A DNA stretch of 26,911 nucleotides from a virus: the IMG/VR virus record IMGVR_UViG_3300030106_005388, positions 1 to 26,911 of that record; one strand, given 5' to 3'. The position numbers were made by a program, and so were the translations under genes. The notes below the pieces were generated by a model. The model searched no databases. It was not told where the DNA came from and saw only the letters and a program-made list of their open reading frames with translations. Positions 1 to 9,100 of the stretch are shown here, piece by piece. The stretch's first letter is position 1, and each line of letters starts with the position of its first letter.

Positions 1-1
1 G

Positions 2-298
2 AACCTAAAGCCTATTGTAGGAAAAAAACCTTTGGTTCCAGTAGGTCCTATTAAGGGTCCTGTTAAAGATGAAAAACCAATAGATAAGCCAAAGGAAGAT
101 GCGAGACCTATTAAAGAAGAGCCAAAACTTGATAGGAAAGATGTCAATCCTGTAGTTGAAAATAAGCAAAAAGTAGTACAGGATGATTGGAAAAGTGCTA
201 AAACTGGTGGTGGCTATTTTTCAAAAGCAGTCGGCAAAATGATTGCTAAAAGAGGTTCAAGCAAAAAGAAAAAGAAAAAAAGAATATCTTTTACTTAA
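2..298 (+). CDS. Pro/Lys-rich protein, C-terminal fragment (cut by window start)
   Basis: The frame is open from the first complete codon at base 2 to the TAA at 296-298, so the gene begins upstream of the window. The TTG at base 32 is not a convincing start, because coding continues in front of it and no Shine-Dalgarno is seen. The visible 98 residues are low-complexity and rich in Pro, Lys, Asp and Glu, with loosely repeated 'PIK' units, and end in a run of six lysines followed by RISFT. The scaffold and capsid genes follow at once, so this could be the tail of a portal protein or of a small head protein. No domain is recognisable. The basic tail could contact packaged DNA, but that is inference only. 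Confidence 0.6.
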   Translation, partial: NLKPIVGKKPLVPVGPIKGPVKDEKPIDKPKEDARPIKEEPKLDRKDVNPVVENKQKVVQDDWKSAKTGGGYFSKAVGKMIAKRGSSKKKKKKRISFT

Positions 299-349
299 AA
301 AATTTAGATTTAAAAATTTACTTTAATAACCAACTCAAGGAGTGTTAAC

Positions 350-1225
350 ATGGTAAATGAGGAAGGTACCGAAGAGGTACAACAGTACGATGATGTTGAT
401 GCATCGTCTTACGATATAAGTGGAGATTCCAGTAGTCCTGTAGAAGAATCGCCACAACAGACCACAGAGTCTGCAACTAATAGTACAGATAATGGTGAAA
501 TCTCAAATGAGCAAGTAGACCCACAATCTGAAGAAAGTAATGAACCAGAAGAGTATGAGTTTGAGGTTGATGGCAAAGTTTATTCAATGGAAGATATTAT
601 GAATTGGAAAAAAGATGCTGACAACAAATCCGAATGGAACAAATCAAATACACAGAAGGCTCAAAATCTTTCGAGACTTGGTAAAGTCTTTGAAGCAATA
701 AAGGGAGATACAAAATTAAGAGACTATGTTAAAGATTATTATTATGATAATGATAAAGGCTACAAAGACTCTGGTTTTGGAGAAGTTGAATGGGATAATT
801 TTGATTTAAATTCCGAAACAGAAACTCCCCAAACTGAATTACCTAATGAGATTCTTGATAGGTTAGATGCTTTAGAATCTGATAAAGAGGTTCAAATTTT
901 AGAATCTCGTTTAGAGTTGATGGAACAAAATTACCCAGACTTGTTAGGAGGTGCTAAAACAGATCAGTTTTTGCAGTTTGTCGATGAACAAGGTATAGGT
1001 GATTTAGAGGTTGGCTTTAGACTATGGGCAACAGATACATTGTTAGAAGAAAGAAACCAAACCAGGGCATTAGATGAAAATCGTCAACGAAACTCTGGAA
1101 AGGTCATTGGATCACATGAGCAAGGAGCAAGTAGAGTTGTTAGTAATGCACAACCTACTGGGCAAAAGGCATATAATTCGATGAATTTGGATGACCCAGA
1201 GATTTCAAAGTATTTTGACAACTAA
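350..1225 (+). CDS. Putative capsid scaffolding protein
   Basis: This 291-residue protein lies directly upstream of the major capsid gene. The start is supported by AAGGAG at 337-342, seven bases before the ATG. The N-terminal 75 residues are very acidic and low-complexity (Glu, Ser, Asn, Gln). A short motif follows, EYEFEVDGKVYSMEDIMNWK (about residues 68-87), then a charged, mostly helical middle and a flexible C-terminus ending in an acidic segment. Long, acidic, helical proteins with this 'DGKxYxxEDI' element just before the capsid gene are typical of podovirus scaffolds, which guide procapsid assembly and then leave. The assignment rests on position, composition and that motif; there is no catalytic signature. 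No protease gene is visible beside it, so it may exit intact, as in P22. Confidence 0.65.
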   Translation: MVNEEGTEEVQQYDDVDASSYDISGDSSSPVEESPQQTTESATNSTDNGEISNEQVDPQSEESNEPEEYEFEVDGKVYSMEDIMNWKKDADNKSEWNKSNTQKAQNLSRLGKVFEAIKGDTKLRDYVKDYYYDNDKGYKDSGFGEVEWDNFDLNSETETPQTELPNEILDRLDALESDKEVQILESRLELMEQNYPDLLGGAKTDQFLQFVDEQGIGDLEVGFRLWATDTLLEERNQTRALDENRQRNSGKVIGSHEQGASRVVSNAQPTGQKAYNSMNLDDPEISKYFDN

Positions 1226-1253
1226 AAGGTAGTCATCCCCATAGGAGAAAATA

Positions 1254-2420
1254 ATGGCAGGATTAAATTATGACAATTTATCAGCCCTTACAAAGGATAA
1301 GTTTTTACCTATTCTCGTGGATAATATTTTCAACTCTAATGCATTATTGCTAAAACTATTATCAAATGCAGAAAAGTTAGATGGTGGTAAGAAAATTATT
1401 ATGCCAGTAGAGTATGGTAAAAATACATCTCAAGGGTTTATAGATTATAACTCAAGTACAGCAACATCAATTGCTGATTCAGATATTATTAGTGCATCTG
1501 AATGGCAATGGACAACAGCATATTCTGGAATTTATTTCAGAGGTGATGAAGAACATAAAAATATGGGCGATTCACAAGTGCTATCATTATTGAAATCAAA
1601 AATGAGAAATGCTGAAAAATCTTTAAAAGATTTGTTTGGCACATCTATTTTTGGTGCCCCTCAAGCAGATGGTGCTGAAGATCATGGATTAACATCGCTT
1701 AATGGTTTAGGTACTATTGATGGTTCAACTGATAAAACTGGCTATGATGCTGGTGCATTAGGTGAAACTGGTCATGGTGCAGGTATCATTGAAACAGTTG
1801 ATGCTACAACTTGGCATGCATTGGGTGCTGATGATAATGGTATTGTTGGATACAGAAGAAAGTTAGGTAACATTGATACTTATCCTTCTTCATCTGATGA
1901 TAACAAATGGTGGAACTCACCAATAGCATCTTTTTCAACATTACTTGCAGGTGGTGCTAATAATGTTGCATGTACATTCACAGAAATGACTGATACAACT
2001 AATGGTGTTGCAGATATGGTCAAAAAGATGACTGAAGTGTATGGTGCATTGACAATAGACAATGACCAACCAGATCTTATAGTAACAACACAAGTTATCT
2101 TTGATGCTTATGAAAGTTCTTTACAAGCAAACAAAAGATGGGCTGGTGATGCTACTTTGGCTGATGCAGGGTTCCAAACATTGAAATTCAAAGGTGCTAC
2201 TGTTGTAGTTGACTCACATTGTCCAGCCGGACAAATGTATATGTTAAATACAAAGTATCTTGATTTCAAAGTTCACAACAAAAGAAACTTTGCTTTTGAA
2301 TCATTTAGAAGACAAGAAGGGCATGATGTAATGCAGGCTCGTATCTTCTGGATGGGACAATTAACTTGTTCTAATGCAAGAATGCAAGGCTGTATTGTTG
2401 GTGGACCTACAAGTCACTAA
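1254..2420 (+). CDS. Major capsid protein (HK97-fold type, inferred)
   Basis: This 388-residue protein forms the icosahedral shell. The start has AGGAG at 1243-1247, six bases upstream. The N-terminal pattern (LTKDKFLPILVDNIFNSNAL, then about residues 44-53 DGGKKIIMPVEYG) is one I recognise from major capsid proteins of many uncultured podovirus-like phages, where a helix leads into a 'DGGxxIxxPLEY' strand. The C-terminal part has the expected strand-rich pattern (VVVDSHCPAGQMYMLNTKYL), which in capsid proteins lies in the A-domain, and then a segment on binding to neighbouring subunits. Small loops rich in Gly, Asp and Thr occupy the middle. Its place between the scaffold and a hairpin-containing gap fits a highly expressed gene. 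No leader peptide or cleavage site is evident. The fold itself is inferred from family resemblance. Confidence 0.85.
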   Translation: MAGLNYDNLSALTKDKFLPILVDNIFNSNALLLKLLSNAEKLDGGKKIIMPVEYGKNTSQGFIDYNSSTATSIADSDIISASEWQWTTAYSGIYFRGDEEHKNMGDSQVLSLLKSKMRNAEKSLKDLFGTSIFGAPQADGAEDHGLTSLNGLGTIDGSTDKTGYDAGALGETGHGAGIIETVDATTWHALGADDNGIVGYRRKLGNIDTYPSSSDDNKWWNSPIASFSTLLAGGANNVACTFTEMTDTTNGVADMVKKMTEVYGALTIDNDQPDLIVTTQVIFDAYESSLQANKRWAGDATLADAGFQTLKFKGATVVVDSHCPAGQMYMLNTKYLDFKVHNKRNFAFESFRRQEGHDVMQARIFWMGQLTCSNARMQGCIVGGPTSH

Positions 2421-2450
2421 TAGTTGAGTTAAGTTAAATAATAGGTTTAT

Positions 2451-2482
2451 GGGGGTCTTCTACCAAAGACGATGAGGACCCC
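2451..2482 (+). promoter_or_regulatory. Hairpin with two exclusive pairings after the capsid gene
   Basis: In the 79-base gap after the capsid gene, GGGGTC (2452-2457) can pair perfectly with GACCCC (2477-2482). An inner pairing of GTCTT (2455-2459) with AAGAC (2466-2470) competes for the same GTC bases. There is no T-tract after it, so it is not a standard terminator. It could be an mRNA-stabilising or processing hairpin at the 3' end of the capsid message, or a translational control element for the gene at 2500. It is the only GC-rich stem seen in the structural region. Confidence 0.4.
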
Positions 2483-2499
2483 TGTAATGCAAGGGCAAA

Positions 2500-3294
2500 A
2501 TGGCAAAAAATAAATTTTCGATAACAAAAGCACTACAAGATGTAAAAACAAAAAAAACTTATTTGAGTTTCAATACTGAAAAACAGGTTTTTGAAGGTTC
2601 TGCATTAGTAAGAGGTGATGATTATGATCCTGGTGATGGGAATTATCCTCAATTAAGGATTTCTATATTACCTTCAACTGTTAAAGCATATCTCGATTTA
2701 ACACCAGAATTGCTTTCTAATACAGAATATAGGTGGTTTGATATTACATGGGACCCAAGAGATGAATATGTATTAGATACATCAGTTGGACTTGCAGTAA
2801 TATGTGGTGTGTATGATGAAGATGGAACTATTGGAGGTGGGCAAACTTTTTCCGATTTTGTTGATTTATCTCCCCCTTCAACAGTATTAACCCCTTTGGC
2901 AGATATAATACAACCAGATGGTTCTAATGGATTTACTTTAGAATTTCAACCAAAATATGTTGCATGGATGCAAAAATTTAAACCAAAGGTTATGAAATCA
3001 TTAAAAGAGGATATGTCTGCACCAGAATTAGCAGGATATTCTACACATTTTAGTTTAAAGACTAAACCAACAACATGGTATGCAGTTGATGTTGCTGGTG
3101 GAGATTTTATTAAAACTTTAGGAGATACCCCATTCGGAAGGGCAACTATCGAGTGGGATGAAACAGATGTATATTGGGATGAGATTCATTCTATAAAAAC
3201 AAGTTTAGTTGATATAGATGAACATGACTCAACAACAATACCTACAGGGACAGAAGTGTTTTATTCAATTGATTATCAAGCAGTATTATTTTAA
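2500..3294 (+). CDS. Unknown head-associated protein
   Basis: This 264-residue protein is not one I recognise. It is strand-rich with many Asp, Gly, Thr and aromatic residues, and has no signal peptide, membrane segment or coiled coil. The start has AAGGG at about 2491-2495, close to the ATG. Segments such as ISILPSTVKAYLDLTPELL and TPFGRATIEWDETDVYWDEI suggest compact beta domains. It lies directly after the capsid gene and before two other beta-rich proteins and an adaptor, the slot that often holds head-decoration proteins or head fibres. A structural role is likely on position, but the exact one cannot be stated. Confidence 0.6.
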   Translation: MAKNKFSITKALQDVKTKKTYLSFNTEKQVFEGSALVRGDDYDPGDGNYPQLRISILPSTVKAYLDLTPELLSNTEYRWFDITWDPRDEYVLDTSVGLAVICGVYDEDGTIGGGQTFSDFVDLSPPSTVLTPLADIIQPDGSNGFTLEFQPKYVAWMQKFKPKVMKSLKEDMSAPELAGYSTHFSLKTKPTTWYAVDVAGGDFIKTLGDTPFGRATIEWDETDVYWDEIHSIKTSLVDIDEHDSTTIPTGTEVFYSIDYQAVLF

Positions 3295-3305
3295 GGAGAA
3301 ATTAA

Positions 3306-4763
3306 ATGGCAACTTTCACAACGAAGAAAATTTCAGAAACAGTAGCATGTATTTTACATGGAGATGATGGTAGTAGCAATGTAAGAGGACTTACTAATGC
3401 ATCCACAAATGTCGAATTAAGAACAAGTAATAATGGGGTTTCTACTATCAATATAACAACAGATAAAGTTTCTTTAAATCAAAGTTGTGTTGTCGCTGGA
3501 GGTCTTTGGAACAGGTCTTCTGGACAAGATTTAGATGTTAGATCATCATCAACAGCAGGTGCTGGTGGAACTATTTTTGCTGGAGAGGTTACTGTTTGGC
3601 AAGGTTCTTCTACTGCTTGGGGAACACAATCGCAAGGTGGAAAGGTTAATTTTAAAGATGGTTCTTCTGCACCAGACTCTGGAACAAGTGATGATTCTTT
3701 TTTTATAGACAACTATCATAGTGGTGAAGGGTTTGCTTTAAGATGTACAAGAAGAGAAAGTGGTGGTGCAGGTGCAGGAACAGATGAGGATACAAGATTA
3801 TTTACAGCAACAGCGAAAAACGGACAAGCATACTTTACTGTTGGAACTGTAGCAAGTTTAGAGCAATTTACATGTGAAGGAAAATTATCAACTGCAGGCA
3901 CAAGTTTAGGACCAAGGATTAATGAAATATATGTTAATTCAAGGACAAGTAATTTTGGAACTTTATTAGCAGGTGATGATGATAATCCAGGAACAAAACT
4001 ACAACCATACAAAACATTAAGTAAGGCTATTGTAAATTGTTGCCCTTATAGTATTAATATTATTTATTTGTATGCTGGGACTAATGCAAGTAGTGAAAAA
4101 ACAACATATAATATTTGCACATTAACTTTAAAAGGATTGAATATTCATATCAGACCTTGTCATAGCGATACCCCAGGAAGCAAAGAGGTGGGAGACCCTG
4201 TAGCAACAGATGAAGGAACAACTGCTCTTGAATTATATAGAGATGCAACAATTGTACAGCAATCTATATCTAATGAATTAGAGGTGGGTGGTGCTGATGC
4301 TGATTCTGCTCAATGGGATTTATGGAATGGAACAGCAGTATCAATGTCTGGGTTCCATATTAAATTAACATATCCAGGTGCAAGTGGTTATCCGTTATCA
4401 AAATTACCATTTAGAATGGTTTTTAATGGGGGAGGTTTACTTTCTTTAGGAGAACAAAATTCTACAGACTGTCAATCAACAAAAGTTGATTATGTTAGTT
4501 ACAATGGAAGCCAAGCAAATACAGCAATATTAACAAGTGAATATTCGTATGGACATCTTATCACTAAAAATGTTAAGTATGCATCTACTGCTGGAGATAA
4601 AACAAAACAAGCATTGTTAAGTGGTCCAGGCACATTAAATGTTCAACAAACTGGGCAATATTATCCAGACAACGGATTATATAGTGGTTGGTCTGGGTCA
4701 GAGTACGACCAATATGATTATATAGAAAGTGCTGGAACAGTAGGAACAAATTATACACCTTAA
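3306..4763 (+). CDS. Beta-helix-type head fibre or tail spike protein
   Basis: This 485-residue protein begins after TAAGGAG, in which the preceding stop codon is part of the ribosome site. The first 200 residues are Gly/Ser/Thr-rich and repetitive, as in fibre shafts. At about residues 206-260 there is the pattern NEIYVNSRTSNFGTLLAGDD, then GTKLQPYKTLSKAI and IIYLYAG. This matches the start of right-handed beta-helix (pectate-lyase/DUF1565-like) domains: 'VnxxtGxD..GTxxxPykTLskAi...iyl..G'. Such domains are common in receptor-binding spikes and in head fibres. The C-terminal half stays strand-rich and ends in Tyr/Gly/Asp-rich sequence. Its place between the capsid and adaptor genes slightly favours a head-decoration fibre over a tail spike. 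No catalytic residues can be assigned. Confidence 0.6.
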   Translation: MATFTTKKISETVACILHGDDGSSNVRGLTNASTNVELRTSNNGVSTINITTDKVSLNQSCVVAGGLWNRSSGQDLDVRSSSTAGAGGTIFAGEVTVWQGSSTAWGTQSQGGKVNFKDGSSAPDSGTSDDSFFIDNYHSGEGFALRCTRRESGGAGAGTDEDTRLFTATAKNGQAYFTVGTVASLEQFTCEGKLSTAGTSLGPRINEIYVNSRTSNFGTLLAGDDDNPGTKLQPYKTLSKAIVNCCPYSINIIYLYAGTNASSEKTTYNICTLTLKGLNIHIRPCHSDTPGSKEVGDPVATDEGTTALELYRDATIVQQSISNELEVGGADADSAQWDLWNGTAVSMSGFHIKLTYPGASGYPLSKLPFRMVFNGGGLLSLGEQNSTDCQSTKVDYVSYNGSQANTAILTSEYSYGHLITKNVKYASTAGDKTKQALLSGPGTLNVQQTGQYYPDNGLYSGWSGSEYDQYDYIESAGTVGTNYTP

Positions 4764-4775
4764 AGGAGAAAATAA

Positions 4776-5468
4776 ATGGCAATATTTAGTTCAACAGAAG
4801 CAGATACATCAACAACAAAAACAGCACAGTCTGAATACCAGGATGGCACATTTAAGATATGGTTATTTAAAATAGTTGATGCCCTTGGCAATGTTTACAC
4901 TTGGGAAGAAACTGATGAAAACTTAAATCATGCATCTGCACCAACAGAGACTCAAATATCCACATATGTAAAATCATATTTAACTGGTGGTGGGCATGCT
5001 GATGGTGGAGGAACTTATACAGGGGTTGAAAAAATAACATCGACTTTCAAACCAAGAACATTTAATCCACATAAATCAATAATCAATAAAGCACCAGGTT
5101 CTGCTCCAAGAGTAAACCCTAATGCATATAGAGAAATTTTAACAAATGCTACAGATTCAGTAAGTGTACACAGATCATATAAATTTGGAACATTTATATC
5201 TGGAGATACAACACCAGATGTAAGAAATTACAAATATTGGGAAACACACACAGGTGGATTAACAATAACAGATTTTGATGGTGGAAATATGGGAGATGTT
5301 ATATATGTAAAATCTAAAGGTGCGATAGTTTACGATGTTACATCAACTGGTTTAAAGGGTGGAACAACAAATTTAACAACAGCCTCTGGAGATTTAACAT
5401 GTTGGCTGTATGATGGCACAGATTGGCTATTAATAAGTTTTACAGATATGAGTGATAATTTAAGTTAA
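4776..5468 (+). CDS. Unknown beta-rich virion protein, fibre-like
   Basis: This 230-residue protein begins after AAAGGAG, with the same stop/ribosome-site/start junction as its upstream neighbour. It is rich in Thr, Gly, Asp and Ser. The N-terminal 80 residues include a strand-loop pattern (GTFKIWLFKIVDALGNVYTW) and then a Gly/His-rich linker around residues 72-85. The C-terminal part (GNMGDVIYVKSKGAIVYDVT, ending in a strand-rich WLYDGTDWLLISF segment) resembles the small beta-sandwich heads found at the ends of phage fibre proteins. I do not recognise the family. It is probably expressed with the two preceding genes and may assemble with the beta-helix protein, but that is inference. Confidence 0.55.
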   Translation: MAIFSSTEADTSTTKTAQSEYQDGTFKIWLFKIVDALGNVYTWEETDENLNHASAPTETQISTYVKSYLTGGGHADGGGTYTGVEKITSTFKPRTFNPHKSIINKAPGSAPRVNPNAYREILTNATDSVSVHRSYKFGTFISGDTTPDVRNYKYWETHTGGLTITDFDGGNMGDVIYVKSKGAIVYDVTSTGLKGGTTNLTTASGDLTCWLYDGTDWLLISFTDMSDNLS

Positions 5469-5478
5469 GGAGAAATAA

Positions 5479-6138
5479 ATGACAGCAGTAGAAATGTTAG
5501 ATTTGTTGGGATTGAGGTTAGAAGACCCCGAAGGCAAAGCATTTTCAGAGAATGCAAAATTAAAAGCATTAAATGTTGCACAGATGACAATAGTAAACTT
5601 GTGCGAAAATTCATTACTAACAGAATTAGAAACATCAACAGATGTTACTCTTGATGCCTCTGGAACATATGATTTAAGTTTATTGGACCCACTTGCTATA
5701 AGGAATGGTGTATATGCTGTTAAAAATAAAAACACAGATATAAATGCATTTATTAATCTTATTGAATTTAAAGATGTTAAAAGGCTTGAAAATAGTTATT
5801 TAGGTTCATCTAATACAAACCCCGTAGGCTATGTGTTTAAAAATACATTATATTCAGAACCAGCAAATGCAGATGCAGTTACTATTTATTATTTAGGAAA
5901 ACCAGATGACATGGGTCCTTCTACAGCAAGTACATTAGATGAGTCTTTACATGAAATCTTGGTTGATCTTGCAGAATCTCAATTATGGAAGATGGATGGA
6001 CAATATGAAAGAGCAACTGTGGCACAAACAAATGCAATGAATATCCTTAATGCTTTAAATGGTAGAGTTATTTCAGAAAAGCCTCAAGGTGTAGGGACAT
6101 ATGGGAGAGTAGCATCGGCAAATCCTAAAGGAGTTTAA
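5479..6138 (+). CDS. Head-tail adaptor (connector) protein, podovirus type
   Basis: This 219-residue protein has the layout of podovirus head-tail adaptors, which sit under the portal. An N-terminal helix pair (VEMLDLLGLRLEDPEGKAFS, then a helix with AQMTIVNL) is followed by a small beta region opening 'LDASGTYDLSLLDP', where the ligand-like loop of adaptors lies. The C-terminal helix pair is DESLHEILVDLAESQLWKMD, then a Gln/Asn/Ala helix. This order is typical of the P22 gp4/T7 gp11-like class. The ribosome site TAAGGAG overlaps the preceding stop. It lies just upstream of the nozzle-type tail protein, the normal gene order. There is no sign of damage. Confidence 0.7.
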   Translation: MTAVEMLDLLGLRLEDPEGKAFSENAKLKALNVAQMTIVNLCENSLLTELETSTDVTLDASGTYDLSLLDPLAIRNGVYAVKNKNTDINAFINLIEFKDVKRLENSYLGSSNTNPVGYVFKNTLYSEPANADAVTIYYLGKPDDMGPSTASTLDESLHEILVDLAESQLWKMDGQYERATVAQTNAMNILNALNGRVISEKPQGVGTYGRVASANPKGV

Positions 6139-6141
6139 TTA

Positions 6142-9100
6142 ATGCCAAAGCAGAAAAAATTTAAAGGCATTCCTTTAAGTGGTGGTTTGCTTACAAATGC
6201 TGATATAGAAGAAGTAGATGCACAGTTTTCTACAGACCTTATTAATATATCTTTAGACAAACCTGGAACCCTTACTATTAGGGAAGGGATAGGCGATCAT
6301 CATACTATCCTTGAAAATATTAAAACATTATATAGATGGAAAGATAAAGTCCAAACAATTGGAAATGAAATTGGTCCAGTTTGGATTGCAATTCAAAAAA
6401 CAGCAGTAGGGGAAAGAAAAATAAAATTATCTTACAGCGATTATCCTTCTGGATGGGAAAATATAGGGACAATAGGCTCATTTGATTTAGAGCCTAAAAT
6501 ACTTGATTTAGGTGGCTCTTTAAGGATTTTATTTGGACATCAAAACAGACCAATCTTTATAGATAAAATTGATAGAGTTTTTTTTGGCAATAATGCTGAT
6601 GGTGAACCAAGATATGTATTTAATGGAATACATGTTGATGATTTAAATCTTCCACATTCAAATATTTTAACAACAAGTGTGTCAGCAGTTGCAGGGGGTA
6701 ATTTAGATGATGGATATAGTGGTGAAACTATGTATTACTATTACAAAATATCTCCAGTTTATGATGGGTATCAAATAGGATCATTACCAGATCAGTTTCC
6801 ACATAAATGTGCTGTTCCACACAATGCAACAGATAAAACAGCATCGATTGCATCTCTTATAGAATTATCATCCTGGAATCCAAGAATAACACATTTAAAT
6901 TTATATAGAGCATCTTCTGCTAATATTGATTCAGCAGAAAATAGAACATATTATTTAATTAAAAGTATCTCTACATCAGACACATCTGAATTTTTAGATG
7001 AAACATTAGACTATACAAATATGTGTAGAAGAGTTTTCTCTAACGGAATAGCATCTATAGGTGCTGAAACCTTTGACGATGGTACTGCTTTATCTACTTA
7101 TGATGGTAGTGTCCCAGTAGGCGATGATGTAGCAAATATGTTTGATTATGCTTTTTTAGTAACTGGAATGCTATCTGTAACAGATGGAACAAATTTAGGG
7201 ACAGACACAGATTTTTCAAAAAGCAATGTTTCAGCAACAACTATGTGTTGGTGTGTTCCTTATTCTCATATGGCAAGAATGCAACATTATCCAACATCAG
7301 ATCAAAATGGCTACCAAACAATGAGGTTAATGATAAAACATCCTGTATATATGGAAGATGGAAGTGCAGATGATGATTTTGAATTAGCACATGGTGGATT
7401 TCAGTTTATAAGGAGAATAAATAAAATAGGTTCAGACCACATTGAAGTAGATGTCCCTTTTGTAGAAGACCCTTCTCCACAATCAGATGATTGGATGGGA
7501 CATGATACTACCTATGCATCCAATTTAGATAATTTTGACAAACTAAAGGCTCCAGAAACTCAATCAAATTTACATTATGCAAACTATGGTTGGTCTGCTG
7601 GGTCATCTCCCCAATATTGTAATGCTGTAGTAAAAAATAGAAATATTTTAAAATGGGGTAAAGACCCTTGTACTGGTGCGAGGTTGGAAACTCCAGTATG
7701 GACATTAGTTAATGAAGGGGATGGAAATCAAGATGGCTATGGTGGTGAAGATGGTGAAAATGCTTTTATGGATATAGACACATTGCCCTATAATATGACT
7801 GCAACTAATGGAACAACAACCGAAGACCAAACATTTTCATATATAGGAGTTGGTAGGAGTGGTGACCCAGAAAATGGTGCATCTCCTCCTAATGATTCTT
7901 GGAAAAGAATATTTTGGTATCAAGAAATAAAGAATGATGGATTGCAAAATGGACAATGGTATTGGATTACAGCATCATTTATGTTTGCAGAGTCAACTGG
8001 AAGAGGAACATCTGGACCTAATATGGGGTGCTATATATCGAGAGACAACCACGATGTTGAAGCCTCTGGAGACCCAACTGCTGATTATTTATTTAGGATG
8101 GGACAACCAGCGATAATCAATCAAACTAATGCTGGAACATATGACAATCCTTGGCTTGGTATGGGTATGTCTGGTGGTGAAAGTAATTTTGGACAATATT
8201 TTCCAAATAACAAAGGTTATCAGATGGGAGCCTGGTATTATCATTCAGACACAGACTCTACTGATGGTGATCCACATTATTTTTGCATAGGTGTTGGTTT
8301 GCATGATGATAGTGGGTTAGAATGGTCAAATGGTGGGTCGGTTAGGGATGGTTCTGATGTGTTTGCTTTTGGAAATATGGGGATATTTGAATGTTTAGGA
8401 CCTCCTTCTGGAACTGCATACTTTGGTCCAAATGTTGTTAGTGTCCCAACAGCAAAAGGATTAGAACCAGGTAGCAATTTAAGTTTTCCAGCGATGCCAG
8501 GTGATACATTTTATGTTCAAAATAGTGTACCTCTTCCTACTGATGAAATATGCCAATTAAGTGGCAATACACCAATAGAGTCTTCTGGTATAAACTTATT
8601 ATCATCTTTGGGAATTGTAGATAATGGAGATGAAACTATCACAATAACTATTAAAGATATGGGTGGAATGGATATGGAGCCACATCCATCACACGAAACA
8701 AGTTTAGATGTTAAATACAAACATGCTAAAATGATAAGTGGAAGACTATTTGTTGCAAATGTATTTATGTCAAATACAGAAAAATCAGAACAGCATCCTA
8801 ATTGGATTATGTTTTCAGAATTTCAAAAACCAGATATAATACCTATAACAAACTATATAGGGATTTCAGATTTAGGGGATGGAGAAATAACTAATTTAGA
8901 GGAGATGGGAGGCTCTTTAGTTGTATTTTCTGCAAATTCTATATATCGTTTACATGTACCATCTAATGATCCTATGGCTTGGAGTTTGATGGAGGCAGTA
9001 GAAACTATAGGATGTAGTGCCGATGATGGAATTATTAACATTCAAGGCAAATTATATTTTTGTGCGAGAGATAACATATACATGATGGATGCTAATTTTA

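Noticed and set aside
7934-8116. Small + strand frames inside larger genes (7934-8116, 13033-13224, 21979-22188)
   Set aside because: They lie wholly inside strong genes in another frame, without ribosome sites or recognisable sequence.
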